A stretch of 38,839 bases of DNA from a virus. The notes under the pieces are model-generated. The model did no database searches, was not told the origin of the DNA, and saw only the letters and a list, made by a program, of their open reading frames with translations. Position numbers and translations under genes: made by a program. Shown here piece after piece: positions 13,871 to 21,463 of this stretch; within the stretch, counting starts at the first letter, position 1, and each line of letters begins with the position of its first letter. The stretch is from IMG/VR virus record IMGVR_UViG_3300036399_001501, positions 1 to 38,839 of that record. One strand, given 5' to 3'.

Positions 13871-15238
13871 TTATTTCTGCCTCTCGTTCTGGTTGTTGCT
13901 ATACGCCTTCTGGGTCACATTTTTGAAAAGCGTGTGCTGGCCCACAAAGTTCAGTTTGATCTCCGGCGTCGGGCCGTTTCTTTGTTTTGCAAGGATGAGC
14001 AAGGTGTTGTGATCCATCGGTTCCTCGTCGGCGTCGGATTTTTTCTTGTTTTTGTCCAGGCGGTGGATGAGTAGCACGGTATCAGCGTCTTGCTCGATGC
14101 TGCCGGATTCGCGGAGGTTTGAGAGCTTCGGCTTCGAGCCCTCGTCGGCGTCGCGGTTGAGCTGCGCCAGGGCGATGATGGGGATGTTCAGCTCCTTAGC
14201 CGTGGTCTTGAGCGCCTTGGAAATCTCGCTCACTTCCAGCGCCCGGCTCTCGCCTGCCCGCTTGGAGGATCCGTGCATGAATTGCAGGTAATCGACCACG
14301 ATGAGGCCGAGGCCGTGCTGCGACTTGGCCCGCCTTGCCCGGCTGCGGAATTGCGCCACGGTGAGGCCCGGCGTGTCGTCGAGGTAGAGCTTGCTCTGCA
14401 CCAGCCGGGTGGCGGCCCCGGAGACATTGCCCATGGCGCGGCCGTCAAAAAACCCGTCGCGTGTGCGCTGGAGGTCCAAGCCTGCCTCGGAGCAGATGGC
14501 TCGGGTCATGAGCTCTGTGCTTGGCATTTCCACCGAAAAGACCAGCGTCGGCACGGCATTCTGCATAGATGCGTGCAGGGCGATTTGCATCCCAAGCGCC
14601 GATTTGCCACACGCAGGGCGAGCGGCGATGACGATCATCTGCCCGCCGAGGAATCCGCCGGTGGAGCGGTCCAGATCGTGGATGCCGGTCTCCAGCCCCA
14701 CGGTCTCCCCACGGCTGTGATACACCTTCTCGATATGCTCCACGGCGGCCAGCACGGCGGTTTTGCAGTGCGAGACAGGGTTTTCCCTTGTCGAGTGGTC
14801 GCGGAGAGCGTAGAGGGCCTGCTCGCAGCGTTCCTGGGCATCCTCTGTGGTGAGCGCATAGTCGTTTGCCGCCTCGGCCATGGCGAGGGCCGCTTGGCGC
14901 ATGGCACGGCGTTTCCATACATCCAGCACCTCGGCAGCGTAGTGCCGCCAATTCATCGTGATGGCGACTTCCTGCACCAGCTCAGTCACATAGCTGTAGC
15001 CGCCACACTCCTCAAGCTGGCCCGCCTTCTCCAGCTCAGTCGTCACCAGGATAAGGTCCACCGGCCGGGCAGCCTGCCTCATGGTGGCAATGATGCCCAT
15101 GATGCACTGGTGCGCGGGATAGACAAATTGCTCCGGCGTGAGCGCCTCTAGCACGCTATCCGCCGTGCGCCCATCGGTGATCGCTGCGCCGACCACGGCT
15201 TTTTCGGCGATTTGATTTTCGGGAAGGGGGTTTTTCAT
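13871..15238 (-). CDS. dnaB: Replicative DnaB-type DNA helicase
   Basis: A 455-aa RecA-fold hexameric helicase. N-terminal DnaB domain residues about 1-150 (PLPENQIAEKAVVGAAI); C-terminal ATPase with Walker A (ARPACGKSA, about 206-214), Walker B (GLIVVDYLQFM, about 311-321) and the DnaB ESG-IEQDAD sensor motif about 380-390. It would unwind DNA ahead of the phage fork. The start ATG 15238 overlaps by 4 nt the stop of the 109-aa gene, so it is coupled to the initiator-like block. Length normal for DnaB. Confidence 0.93.
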   Translation of the reverse strand: MKNPLPENQIAEKAVVGAAITDGRTADSVLEALTPEQFVYPAHQCIMGIIATMRQAARPVDLILVTTELEKAGQLEECGGYSYVTELVQEVAITMNWRHYAAEVLDVWKRRAMRQAALAMAEAANDYALTTEDAQERCEQALYALRDHSTRENPVSHCKTAVLAAVEHIEKVYHSRGETVGLETGIHDLDRSTGGFLGGQMIVIAARPACGKSALGMQIALHASMQNAVPTLVFSVEMPSTELMTRAICSEAGLDLQRTRDGFFDGRAMGNVSGAATRLVQSKLYLDDTPGLTVAQFRSRARRAKSQHGLGLIVVDYLQFMHGSSKRAGESRALEVSEISKALKTTAKELNIPIIALAQLNRDADEGSKPKLSNLRESGSIEQDADTVLLIHRLDKNKKKSDADEEPMDHNTLLILAKQRNGPTPEIKLNFVGQHTLFKNVTQKAYSNNQNERQK

Positions 15239-15564
15239 TTTTTTGGCAAACGGGAAGCGGCCATGGCCGTGGCCTTACGGAGCGAGGATCCAAAGCCGAG
15301 AAGGTGGAAGACCTTGCAACAGACTCTCGGATTTTGCTCATAGCCGAGTAAGCGGAATTGCTCCGCCCCGTCCGCGCTCACCACCGGCGAGCCATCCGGA
15401 TGCGTCATCGGCGTGTAAATGGGGTCATCCATAGGGCGGCTTTCGTAAGTGCCGACCTGCCAGCGAAGAAAGTCATTCACAGACTCCTCGTTATGTCGCG
15501 TCACCACACAGAAGGCTTCCGTGGCGGTGGCTTTAATTTCAACGGTTTCGATTACGTTTATCAT
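15235..15564 (-). CDS. Hypothetical protein upstream of DnaB
   Basis: A 109-aa beta-rich protein with Cys-Cys-Lys (RVCCKVFHLLGFGSSLRKATAM). ATGA overlap to DnaB at its end suggests co-translation. It lies 11 nt after the stop of the initiator-like gene. A role as helicase loader or accessory is possible from position but no motif shows it. Confidence 0.55.
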   Translation of the reverse strand: MINVIETVEIKATATEAFCVVTRHNEESVNDFLRWQVGTYESRPMDDPIYTPMTHPDGSPVVSADGAEQFRLLGYEQNPRVCCKVFHLLGFGSSLRKATAMAASRLPKK

Positions 15565-15575
15565 GTTGGTGTTTT

Positions 15576-16478
15576 TTATGCTGCGGCGAGTTCGCGTTGT
15601 TTTTCACGAACCCAAAATTTCATGCTGTCGGGCAGATTTGCCCAGGTGGAGAGGTTCACTTCGGGAAATTCCGTCTCGATAAGATCGCGCCATCCATCGG
15701 GTTCCGTGGATACAGGAGCCGTCGCGCTCACGCTCGCCCCGCTGCGTGCTGCCCAATCCCTCGCCCGGCTCACTTCGGTGAGGATGTTATTCAAAAGCGT
15801 AGCTAAGTCCTTGCGGCGAAACTGCGCCGCCGCGCCTTCTTTTTGCCGATAGGCCCATTCGAGAAACCGCCAATCCTCTTCGCTCACGGCCGCCGCCGCT
15901 TTTTTATTTTTTTCCCAAGCACGGCTCGAGGAGGCATCAAGAGGAGTCGATTCTCGAAGGTTGAAGAGGTTTCGGAATCGGGTCAGGGCAGGATGCGGTG
16001 GTGCCGGTGTTGGTTCGCATTCGATGACCAACTCTATGTCCCCTTGGGGACTTATAGGGGTATTATCTATTCTATTCTTATCTAGCTTCGCATGGTGTTC
16101 GCTTTCCGTTCGCATCGGTTGCGCACAAGAATCCTTCGGTTTGCGAACAAACTGCATACGCTTTGCCTCGGTAGACCTTCTCTTTGCAGACGCTCCATTG
16201 TGCTCATCGAAGCGTGCAATCTCTACGCCGTCTTCGCTTTCCAAAATCCAGCCGATTTTCACCAAGGCGGCCCCGAGCCCTTTCAATCCCGTCTTGCGGT
16301 CGATAGCTCCGAGGGAGAGCCCTTCCAGCCGTCCATCCGTGCTCTGATCGTCGGCCATTGACCATATCCAATACAGCCCACCGATGACCTCGCGCTCGGG
16401 CTTGTTTGTCATGTCGCAAATCTTGGCGATCCGAGGATCATCCCAAAGGTTGCTACGCATTTTTATCCAGTTTGACAT
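15576..16478 (-). CDS. Replication initiator-like protein
   Basis: About 300 aa: an N-terminal winged-helix-like part (MSNWIKMRSNLWDDPRI, then IGGLYWIWSMADD) resembling phage replication O-type or DnaD-type proteins, a polar linker, and a helical C-terminal half. It stands two genes upstream of the helicase, the usual place for an initiator/loader. I took ATG 16478 because the open frame further upstream is antisense-like. The initiator assignment comes from the pattern and its neighbourhood. Confidence 0.65.
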   Translation of the reverse strand: MSNWIKMRSNLWDDPRIAKICDMTNKPEREVIGGLYWIWSMADDQSTDGRLEGLSLGAIDRKTGLKGLGAALVKIGWILESEDGVEIARFDEHNGASAKRRSTEAKRMQFVRKPKDSCAQPMRTESEHHAKLDKNRIDNTPISPQGDIELVIECEPTPAPPHPALTRFRNLFNLRESTPLDASSSRAWEKNKKAAAAVSEEDWRFLEWAYRQKEGAAAQFRRKDLATLLNNILTEVSRARDWAARSGASVSATAPVSTEPDGWRDLIETEFPEVNLSTWANLPDSMKFWVREKQRELAAA

Positions 16479-16480
16479 AC

Positions 16481-16681
16481 TTATTTTTTCTTTCGATTTT
16501 GAAGCTGAGAGTCCCACCAAACGCTGCGCGTCCGGACCCCGCGACTTTCCAGCCAGCGGTCGCAGGCAGCCGAGAACGCCCGGCTGTCGCGCACCGACAT
16601 CCACCCCACCCGTGCATCGTCCGGCCCGAGCGAGGGCACGCTCCGGTGTTGGCTGGACTTTTCGTAACCCTCCAGGCTCAC
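16481..16681 (-). CDS. Hypothetical 66-aa protein
   Basis: Small basic protein. Starts with an ATGA overlap to the exonuclease gene, ends 2 nt before the initiator ATG in a Lys run. No domain visible. Kept because both junctions fit the coupled operon. Confidence 0.5.
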   Translation of the reverse strand: MSLEGYEKSSQHRSVPSLGPDDARVGWMSVRDSRAFSAACDRWLESRGVRTRSVWWDSQLQNRKKK

Positions 16682-17262
16682 GCCACGGCCTCCTGTGTGC
16701 GCGGAGACATCTCGACAAGCCGACGCAGCCGGTGGAAGCAGGCCAACGTCATGAGCGCATCTTCCAGCGCGTTGTGCGTCTTGCCAGATCGTGAGAACCC
16801 GAGCGCCGCCGCGATATGGTCCAGAGACAGGCGAGGCTGCCCATCTTTACCTACCGGCAGGTTCAGCGCCCCCACCTCGTAGGCGAGCCACGCCGCCGCT
16901 TGCAGATCCACCATCTTGCCCATAGGCCAAGTCAGGAAATTGCGAGCAAAGGCCGCCCGCAGGAAGTCACGGTCGAAGGTGACATTGCAGCCAGCCATCA
17001 CCGAGAACCGGCGCGTGCCCAGCCATAAAGCGAGATCCTGCATCACATCCAGCTCCGGCCGTCCGTTTTTTTCCAGAAAATCGAGAGTAAAACCATTCTT
17101 CGCCAACGCCTCGGGCTCACAAAGCCACTCAGGATTTGGCTTAATAATCGCAGTAAAAGCCTCGTTATCCAAAGAATCCACCGCCGCCACGCTCAAAAGC
17201 GCATTCTTCGAGGGGTCAAAGCCCCCCGTTTCCACATCGATGACAATCAATCGCGTCTTCAT
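16678..17262 (-). CDS. DnaQ-like 3'-5' exonuclease
   Basis: A 194-aa DEDDh exonuclease. Motif I VIDVETGG gives D9/E11; motif II NVTFDRDF gives D97; motif III HNALEDA gives H163 and D168. It removes 3' nucleotides, for proofreading or processing of phage DNA. ATG 17262 has a strong AAGGAGG ribosome binding site 4-5 nt away. The stop overlaps the next small gene's start. Full length for a stand-alone DnaQ domain. Confidence 0.88.
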   Translation of the reverse strand: MKTRLIVIDVETGGFDPSKNALLSVAAVDSLDNEAFTAIIKPNPEWLCEPEALAKNGFTLDFLEKNGRPELDVMQDLALWLGTRRFSVMAGCNVTFDRDFLRAAFARNFLTWPMGKMVDLQAAAWLAYEVGALNLPVGKDGQPRLSLDHIAAALGFSRSGKTHNALEDALMTLACFHRLRRLVEMSPRTQEAVA

Positions 17263-17489
17263 TTCGCCTCCTTCGGTGGATTCGGCAACGGCATCCAATG
17301 CAAAACTGGGTCATAGTCGTAAATTCTTGCACCAGCTACATTTCGCCAGACATCGCCATCAATAAACCCTGTCCAAACTTCACCATCCTTCGTGTGGATG
17401 ATGACCGTCTCGCCGTCATCAGGAAGCGTCACTGAAGCATTCCGCCACTTCATCTCCGTGTCCTCTGTGTCCTCTGTGGTTAATTTCAT
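17259..17489 (-). CDS. DUF551-like small protein with repeat-encoded start
   Basis: A 76-aa protein; its body (WRNASVTLPDDGETVIIHT ... DPVLHWMPLPNPP) matches the DUF551 pattern of a Trp start, a LPDDGETV turn and a terminal HWMPLP. The first 12 residues are encoded by the dispersed repeat at 17454-17483, with the ATG just outside it. An internal ATG at 17453 is an alternative start after the repeat. The C-terminus KEAK encodes the Shine-Dalgarno of the exonuclease. Function of the family is unknown. Confidence 0.65.
   Translation of the reverse strand: MKLTTEDTEDTEMKWRNASVTLPDDGETVIIHTKDGEVWTGFIDGDVWRNVAGARIYDYDPVLHWMPLPNPPKEAK
17454..17483 (-). repeat. Dispersed repeat copy B
   Basis: Same family and orientation as copy A; here it encodes LTTEDTEDTE at the start of the DUF551-like protein. 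Both A and B place an ATG a few bases upstream of the repeat unit. Confidence 0.85.
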
Positions 17490-17577
17490 TTTTTCGGGGT
17501 TGTTTTTTTTTGCTCAATAAAACGGCGATAGAGCGCAACGCTCACAGCCGCAGACTGAAACAGGGTTGTTGTTTTTT

Positions 17578-17853
17578 TCATAAAGTGCCAATAGCAGGGG
17601 AGAATCGTTGTTTGAGTGGAGACCAAATGTCCCGCTCATCAGGCATTGCCGGGATCATCTCGCCAGGGCGGTAGAACCGGCTGTCCTTCACGCGCATCAG
17701 CGCCACGCGCATCGTGCCCGCCTCGCCCGTAGGAATCTGCACTTGCACCAAGTAGCGGTTCGGAGTCGGGCGATACACCTTCACCTTCACAGGCTCCGGC
17801 GGCGTCCCAGCAGCGGCCTCCGCCGCGTTTTTTTTATTTTTTGACTGATCCAT
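17578..17853 (-). CDS. Hypothetical protein
   Basis: A 91-aa protein: Lys/Ala-rich N-terminus, then beta-strand-like KVKVYRPTPNRYLVQVQIP and a C-terminal FYRPGEMIPAMPDERDIW. Adjacent to the HTH gene (3 nt from its stop). An 88-nt T-rich leader separates it from the DUF551-like gene (17490-17577), where I see no further gene. Function unknown. Confidence 0.55.
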   Translation of the reverse strand: MDQSKNKKNAAEAAAGTPPEPVKVKVYRPTPNRYLVQVQIPTGEAGTMRVALMRVKDSRFYRPGEMIPAMPDERDIWSPLKQRFSPAIGTL

Positions 17854-17856
17854 AGG

Positions 17857-18831
17857 TTAGTTAGTTGAAAGCTCCTCAGCGGCCTCCTGCGACGAAGAGA
17901 CCCCTTTGCATAAAATTTTCTGCTCACCCAAATCAGTGGGTGTCATAGGGGGGGTGTCCAAAAATCCAGACCCCCTCCCCCCCTCCTGATCGACCCGCCG
18001 GGCGTCGGCCTCGACCGGCTCGACGGCGCAAGTGGTGCCCAAAGTGGCGACCCGCAGCCCTCCTGCGTAGGTAGAGCCTTCTGATTCGTTATCAGTGACC
18101 GCATCAACCAGGCACTCCGATCCGCTTCCGGCGCCCGATCCGTCCGGCCCCTTTTGTCCCGACCCGCACCCGTGTAAACCGGTTAGCGGCACCACCTCGG
18201 CTTCGAGCACCGGCAGGCTTGCCAGCATTTCTGAGAGCTTGTCTTGGGAGACCTCCACCTTCTCGATCCGGCTTGTTGCCTCACCCGAAAGTAGCTGCAT
18301 CTTATCCACCATCACCGCTGCGACGATGGCCGCGTCTTTGGCTGAGTTGATTGCTGGCACCAGCTCGATAGCCCGCTCGACAGAGAGCCTTGCCGCACGG
18401 CGCACATCTCGGAGTAACTCTTTTTTCTCCTGCTCTATGGAGATTCCTTCCCGCTCTCTCACAGCCGTCACCGTGTTCCGGCTCACCGAAAGCGCTCGGG
18501 CCGTCGCTGAGATACTCAATCCCTCAGCCGCCATGATCACCACAGCGCGGTAAGCCTCCGGACGGCGGGCAAGCAACCGCTCACCAGTGAACTCCCCAGC
18601 AGCTTCCAGTTTCTCAAACCCGATTTCCTGCTCCGAAAATAAAAAAGGCGCGGCGGATTTGGCGGCCTCAGCCTCTTGGAGGGGCGTTGCGACCTTTGCG
18701 GCCTGCTCCATCATCGCCCGTTCCGTAGCGTTGAGCGTTCCCCCAGCCTTCACCTTCTCGACGATATTCCGCACATTGGCGGCGAGCACTTTGGCCGCTA
18801 CCTCGGCATTGAGATTTGAGGGCTCAGGCAC
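17857..18831 (-). CDS. HTH DNA-binding protein, possibly small terminase-like
   Basis: A 324-aa protein. The N-terminus (NIVEKVKAGGTLNATERAMM) resembles small-terminase or related DNA-recognition proteins, and residues about 105-130 form an HTH (GLSISATARALSVSRNTVTA). A helical region follows, then a Gly/Ser-rich, acidic and low-complexity tail. The start is GTG at 18829-18831, preceded by AGGAGGTGCAAC, a near-perfect ribosome binding site, and overlaps the PLD gene by 8 nt. It could be a small terminase, a transcription regulator or a transposition-type regulator. Confidence 0.6.
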   Translation of the reverse strand: MPEPSNLNAEVAAKVLAANVRNIVEKVKAGGTLNATERAMMEQAAKVATPLQEAEAAKSAAPFLFSEQEIGFEKLEAAGEFTGERLLARRPEAYRAVVIMAAEGLSISATARALSVSRNTVTAVREREGISIEQEKKELLRDVRRAARLSVERAIELVPAINSAKDAAIVAAVMVDKMQLLSGEATSRIEKVEVSQDKLSEMLASLPVLEAEVVPLTGLHGCGSGQKGPDGSGAGSGSECLVDAVTDNESEGSTYAGGLRVATLGTTCAVEPVEADARRVDQEGGRGSGFLDTPPMTPTDLGEQKILCKGVSSSQEAAEELSTN

Positions 18832-19480
18832 GTTGCACCTCCTGCATCCATTCCAGATGCCAATTCAGCAACTCCTCATCATTCCAGATGGCAAATTGCT
18901 CGATGTTGTCGCTCGACCGCAGATTGGCAGATCCCTCCACCACGAAAAAATCCGGCGACGCAGAGATGAGTATCACCTTCGCATGGGTGCGAGCCACCAC
19001 CACGGCATCCCCGAGTAGCCCCTTCACCTCCCGATATGTCCCCGTCTTATCGACCTGCGAAAAATAATGGCTCACCAGCAAAAAAAGGCGGCGCACTTTG
19101 CCCTCGGCCAACATCTCAGCCAGCATCGCGGCATTTTCCCGGCTCATTCCCAGCGTAGAGATTCCCACCAAGGCCGCGACTCGATCCCCTAAAATGAGCG
19201 GGATAATGTCTCCCATCACAAAATCCCCGCGCACCACCGCATGCGTGCAATCGCCCGGCTCCGGCAGATATTTTGCAAGCGTCGTCGCATTTTCCGGACG
19301 CACCATGCGCTTGATCCCACGGCGAGAGCGCTTATCGGCGGCCTTTACGGCATGGAATTGCGTCATGTAGCGGTTTTGCCGCAGCGCAAACGACATCTCA
19401 GCCGGAGCGCACTCCAAGCCCGCCACATCAATATCCACGACCAACGGGGATTCAAAATTGGTGTTTTCCATGAAAAACAA
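18824..19480 (-). CDS. PLD/HKD-motif protein
   Basis: About 218 aa. Residues H166 and K168 (THAKVI) and the GSANL near residues 183-187 form one HxK...GSxN half of a phospholipase-D/Nuc motif; the Asp usually expected after the lysine is not at the normal place, so activity is uncertain. PLD folds cut phosphodiester bonds and work as dimers when only one motif is present. Start ATG at 19480 (or 19471). It overlaps the HTH gene, so the pair may act together on DNA. Confidence 0.6.
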   Translation of the reverse strand: MFFMENTNFESPLVVDIDVAGLECAPAEMSFALRQNRYMTQFHAVKAADKRSRRGIKRMVRPENATTLAKYLPEPGDCTHAVVRGDFVMGDIIPLILGDRVAALVGISTLGMSRENAAMLAEMLAEGKVRRLFLLVSHYFSQVDKTGTYREVKGLLGDAVVVARTHAKVILISASPDFFVVEGSANLRSSDNIEQFAIWNDEELLNWHLEWMQEVQRA

Positions 19481-19491
19481 AAAAAGCGGCG

Positions 19492-19710
19492 TTATAGAGT
19501 GGCGGCCAACCCACGCGGCGGGCGGGTATAGAGCCCCGATCCCGAGCGGCCGGCATCCAGGGCACGCTTCACGCTCGACTCCGGCACTAAAATGCGATCT
19601 CCCAGGCGCACATGAGGGAACGTCCCATCATGCAACCGTCCATGCAGGGCAGTGCGCGAAATCCCAAGCAGCTTGCAGAGCTGCGCTGGTGAATAATGTT
19701 GCTCGATCAT
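19492..19710 (-). CDS. Excisionase/MerR-like HTH protein
   Basis: A 72-aa protein with an N-terminal helix-turn-helix (SPAQLCKLLGISRTALHGRL) and a wing (FPHVRLGDRILVPESSV), the usual HTH_17/excisionase layout. ATG 19710 has GGAGGATGGGAGA upstream and overlaps the preceding small gene by ATGA. It could be the integrase excisionase or a repressor. No experiment or homology is available here. Confidence 0.7.
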   Translation of the reverse strand: MIEQHYSPAQLCKLLGISRTALHGRLHDGTFPHVRLGDRILVPESSVKRALDAGRSGSGLYTRPPRGLAATL

Positions 19711-19814
19711 TCTCCCATCCTCCAGGCGAGCAACGCGAGGGCCGCAGCCGGTCCGAGAGCACAAAAAGCCTCCCAGGTCCAACCGATGAAATGAATCGCA
19801 TCTGGGGTGATCAT
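19707..19814 (-). CDS. Small membrane peptide
   Basis: A 35-aa single-span peptide (hydrophobic ALGPAAALALLAW). ATGA overlaps at both ends: with 19811-19957 at its start, and its TGA lies within the ATG of 19492-19710. It is absent from length-filtered ORF calls, but the coupling on both sides is good support. Confidence 0.5.
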   Translation of the reverse strand: MITPDAIHFIGWTWEAFCALGPAAALALLAWRMGE

Positions 19815-19957
19815 TTGTCTACCTCCACGGAAAACGGCCTCAGTCCGAAAATTTCAAAAAAACGGCGGCGTGCTGCCTCCCGGCTCGACGCCCTCACATA
19901 GTCGCCAAACGGACCGCGCAGCGGATCCATCGCTCGACACAAAAAACGGCGGCTCAT
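19811..19957 (-). CDS. 48-aa basic peptide
   Basis: Arg-rich small protein (starts MSRRFLCRAMDPLRGPFGDY). The ribosome binding site GGAGGGCCAGAT precedes ATG 19957, and its TGA overlaps the next start by ATGA. It is shorter than typical ORF cut-offs. Function unknown; possibly RNA- or DNA-binding. Confidence 0.5.
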   Translation of the reverse strand: MSRRFLCRAMDPLRGPFGDYVRASSREAARRRFFEIFGLRPFSVEVDK

Positions 19958-20385
19958 ATCTGGCCCTCCTGTGCTTGACGGAAACCCTCATTCTTGCTCG
20001 ATTGCGACAACACCGAGATCATTCCCATGAGGCGAGGCACATCCCACACGCAGAGAGTCCCCATGTCCGAGAGGTCATCTAATGGCACGCAGTCATGCCA
20101 CAGCACGGTCTTAGCCACTCTTCTCACCCGGCCCTCGATCTGATCCAGTTCCTCCGATGTCAGAAGACGACCTTCTTTCCACAATTCAGAATAAGAATAC
20201 TGCCCAGCTTCTGCGGGATGCTGCCGGATATAAACCCGATTCCCATCCCGGGCTTGTTCATCGTTATGAGATTGAGCGGAGAAAAAACGCTGTATCCCGC
20301 GTCCAAAACTGGATTGCCATAGCCATCTCCATCCTTTCTCTGGCTGTTTCTCTTTTCGCCCTGGTAAAATAAAAGCAGCGCTCAT
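19954..20385 (-). CDS. Hypothetical protein, start uncertain
   Basis: A 143-aa frame from ATG 20385, which has a GGAGGGTCAGAT ribosome binding site and ATGA junctions at both ends. The C-terminal half (LLTSEELDQIEGRVRRVA ... CVWDVPRLMGMISVL) resembles small phage proteins built from a TSEEL-type helix and a DVPRLM helix. The N-terminal part lies antisense to a plus-strand membrane-protein frame (20157-20372); the real start may be an internal TTG near residue 67. I keep the long version with this caution. Confidence 0.5.
   Translation of the reverse strand: MSAAFILPGRKEKQPEKGWRWLWQSSFGRGIQRFFSAQSHNDEQARDGNRVYIRQHPAEAGQYSYSELWKEGRLLTSEELDQIEGRVRRVAKTVLWHDCVPLDDLSDMGTLCVWDVPRLMGMISVLSQSSKNEGFRQAQEGQI
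20157..20372 (+). CDS. Small membrane-anchored protein, plus strand
   Basis: A 71-aa protein: soluble N-terminal part, a basic RYEIERRKNAVSRVQ stretch and one C-terminal hydrophobic span (WIAIAISILSLAVSLFALV). It looks like a real tail-anchored protein. It overlaps the minus-strand gene 19954-20385 fully and has no clear ribosome binding site. If real it begins a plus-strand pair with 20441-20743. Confidence 0.5.
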   Translation: MSEDDLLSTIQNKNTAQLLRDAAGYKPDSHPGLVHRYEIERRKNAVSRVQNWIAIAISILSLAVSLFALVK

Positions 20386-20855
20386 ATCTGACCCTCCGTT
20401 TGCGCTTGCGCAGTTTCTTGCACCTTGGTTTTATCCCCCCATGGCAGACACCCCCGCAGAATGGCTCCTCTGTGTTGAAAAAGCCCTTGGCATACTCCGG
20501 GCAGCTCGCGACTTGTTGCCACGGCCCGCAGATCGAGAAGCACTCCAGCAAGCATTGCGGCAGGCCGAAGAAGAGCTCGCCATAGCCAAGTCACAAGCCG
20601 CTCAGTCACTCGGCTACGACCTATGTCGCTGCGCCTATCCGCCCGGCATATCCATCCGTCAACCAGATGGCAGTCATTGCTGCGAAAAATGCGGGCGCAA
20701 TACCGATGAGGATTACTCCTCAAGAGGCGGCGGAGCATACTGAAGCCCCCATACCACCCCTTTGCTAAAGCATAATCTCCCGTCTTGGCCAACGTCAGGC
20801 ACGACGCCCAGGTCAGCCACATTCCCTCGCTGCGGAAAAGAAATCCCTCACTCAT
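20382..20855 (-). CDS. Alternative minus-strand frame (weak)
   Basis: A 157-aa frame starting at ATG 20855 with a GAGGAGGGCAAAAT ribosome binding site and ATGA overlap with the RHH gene, and ending with ATGA into 20385. The junctions look real, but most of it is antisense to the convincing zinc protein 20441-20743. A different minus frame (stop at 20713) gives a sensible C-terminus GVVWGLQYAPPPLEE from a GTG at 20820, so the true gene may be frameshifted or short. Confidence 0.25.
   Translation of the reverse strand: MSEGFLFRSEGMWLTWASCLTLAKTGDYALAKGWYGGFSMLRRLLRSNPHRYCARIFRSNDCHLVDGWICRADRRSDIGRSRVTERLVTWLWRALLRPAAMLAGVLLDLRAVATSRELPGVCQGLFQHRGAILRGCLPWGDKTKVQETAQAQTEGQI
20441..20743 (+). 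CDS. Zinc-ribbon phage protein
   Basis: A 100-aa protein: helical N-terminal half (EALQQALRQAEEELAIAKSQ) then LGYDLCRCAYPP, PDGSHCCEKCG, with CxC and CxxC knuckles. I recall this arrangement (LGYxLCxC-PP-PDGxHxCxxCG) from many small phage proteins, so it is very likely a real plus-strand gene even though it opposes the surrounding operon. No good Shine-Dalgarno is visible before ATG 20441. Function unknown. Confidence 0.65.
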   Translation: MADTPAEWLLCVEKALGILRAARDLLPRPADREALQQALRQAEEELAIAKSQAAQSLGYDLCRCAYPPGISIRQPDGSHCCEKCGRNTDEDYSSRGGGAY

Positions 20856-21001
20856 ATTTTGCCCTCCTCTTGCTGCTTGGATTTTACCAATCGGATCAGG
20901 AAAGACCTGATCACCTGTCCGGGCTTGAGGCCCTGTTCATCAGCCATGCGGGCTATTTCCCGATGGAGATCGTTCGGTATGCGAATGCTGAATGTTTTCA
21001 T
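20852..21001 (-). CDS. Ribbon-helix-helix regulator (Arc/CopG-like), leftward
   Basis: A 49-aa protein with a ribbon strand KTFSIRIP, then helices LHREIARMADEQG and GQVIRSFLIRLVK: the classic MetJ/Arc fold that binds DNA as a dimer of dimers. It opens the leftward early operon, divergent from a second RHH gene 82 nt away. It has no Shine-Dalgarno, so its mRNA may be leaderless. Its position argues for a Cro- or Arc-type control role. Confidence 0.7.
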   Translation of the reverse strand: MKTFSIRIPNDLHREIARMADEQGLKPGQVIRSFLIRLVKSKQQEEGKI

Positions 21002-21082
21002 TGCGGGTGTGTTTGTGATTCAAACAGACCCGCCAGTCAACAAAAAAATTGCGGAAAATTTATTTGTGATACATTGCAACTA
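21002..21082. promoter_or_regulatory. Divergent control region of the RHH pair
   Basis: 81 nt between the two divergent regulator genes. ATTGCGG recurs at 21000 and 21048, and TTTGTGATWCA at 21012-21022 and 21063-21073, giving a repeated two-part box that would suit operators. GTTTG/CAAAC forms a short inverted repeat. A TGTGATACAT element ends 8 nt before the plus-strand ATG, compatible with an extended -10 and a leaderless transcript. Confidence 0.55.
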
Positions 21083-21430
21083 ATGAAAAAGACCAAACCC
21101 AAAACGCAATTTTCAGTCCGACTCCCCGAGGAGGTCATTACATTGCTTGACGAAATCGCCGCAAATACCGGCCTCAACATCACCCGCAACAATGTCGTAG
21201 AGCAGGCGTGCGAATGGTTTGTCCGCACCTACCGAGCAAACGGCGACCGCTCCCTCACCGAAGCCGACATGCGCGACCTCGAAGCCTTCCTGATCGAAAG
21301 ACTCGCACCGGGAAAAGCTCTTCTCAAAAGCCAGCCCGACTCTGCTGGTGTCAAAACCCTGAGAGCGTCCGCGAGTTTAGATTCTACGCCCTCAACAGCT
21401 ACGACCAAAAGCTCCCACACGGCTGGATAG
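21083..21430 (+). CDS. RHH-type regulator, rightward (candidate repressor)
   Basis: A 115-aa protein. Residues about 9-55 (TQFSVRLPEEVITLLDEIA ... NNVVEQACEWFVRTY) fit a ribbon-helix-helix fold with the strand QFSVRLP and two helices; the rest is a flexible Ser/Thr/Ala-rich tail. It is divergent from the other RHH gene and is the first gene of the lysogeny module, so a CI-like repressor role is a reasonable inference. The ATG at 21083 lacks a Shine-Dalgarno and may be leaderless. A longer open frame upstream to 20762 is not gene-like. Confidence 0.65.
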   Translation: MKKTKPKTQFSVRLPEEVITLLDEIAANTGLNITRNNVVEQACEWFVRTYRANGDRSLTEADMRDLEAFLIERLAPGKALLKSQPDSAGVKTLRASASLDSTPSTATTKSSHTAG

Positions 21431-21463
21431 GCCAGATCCACGACATTACTTCTTGACTCGCAT

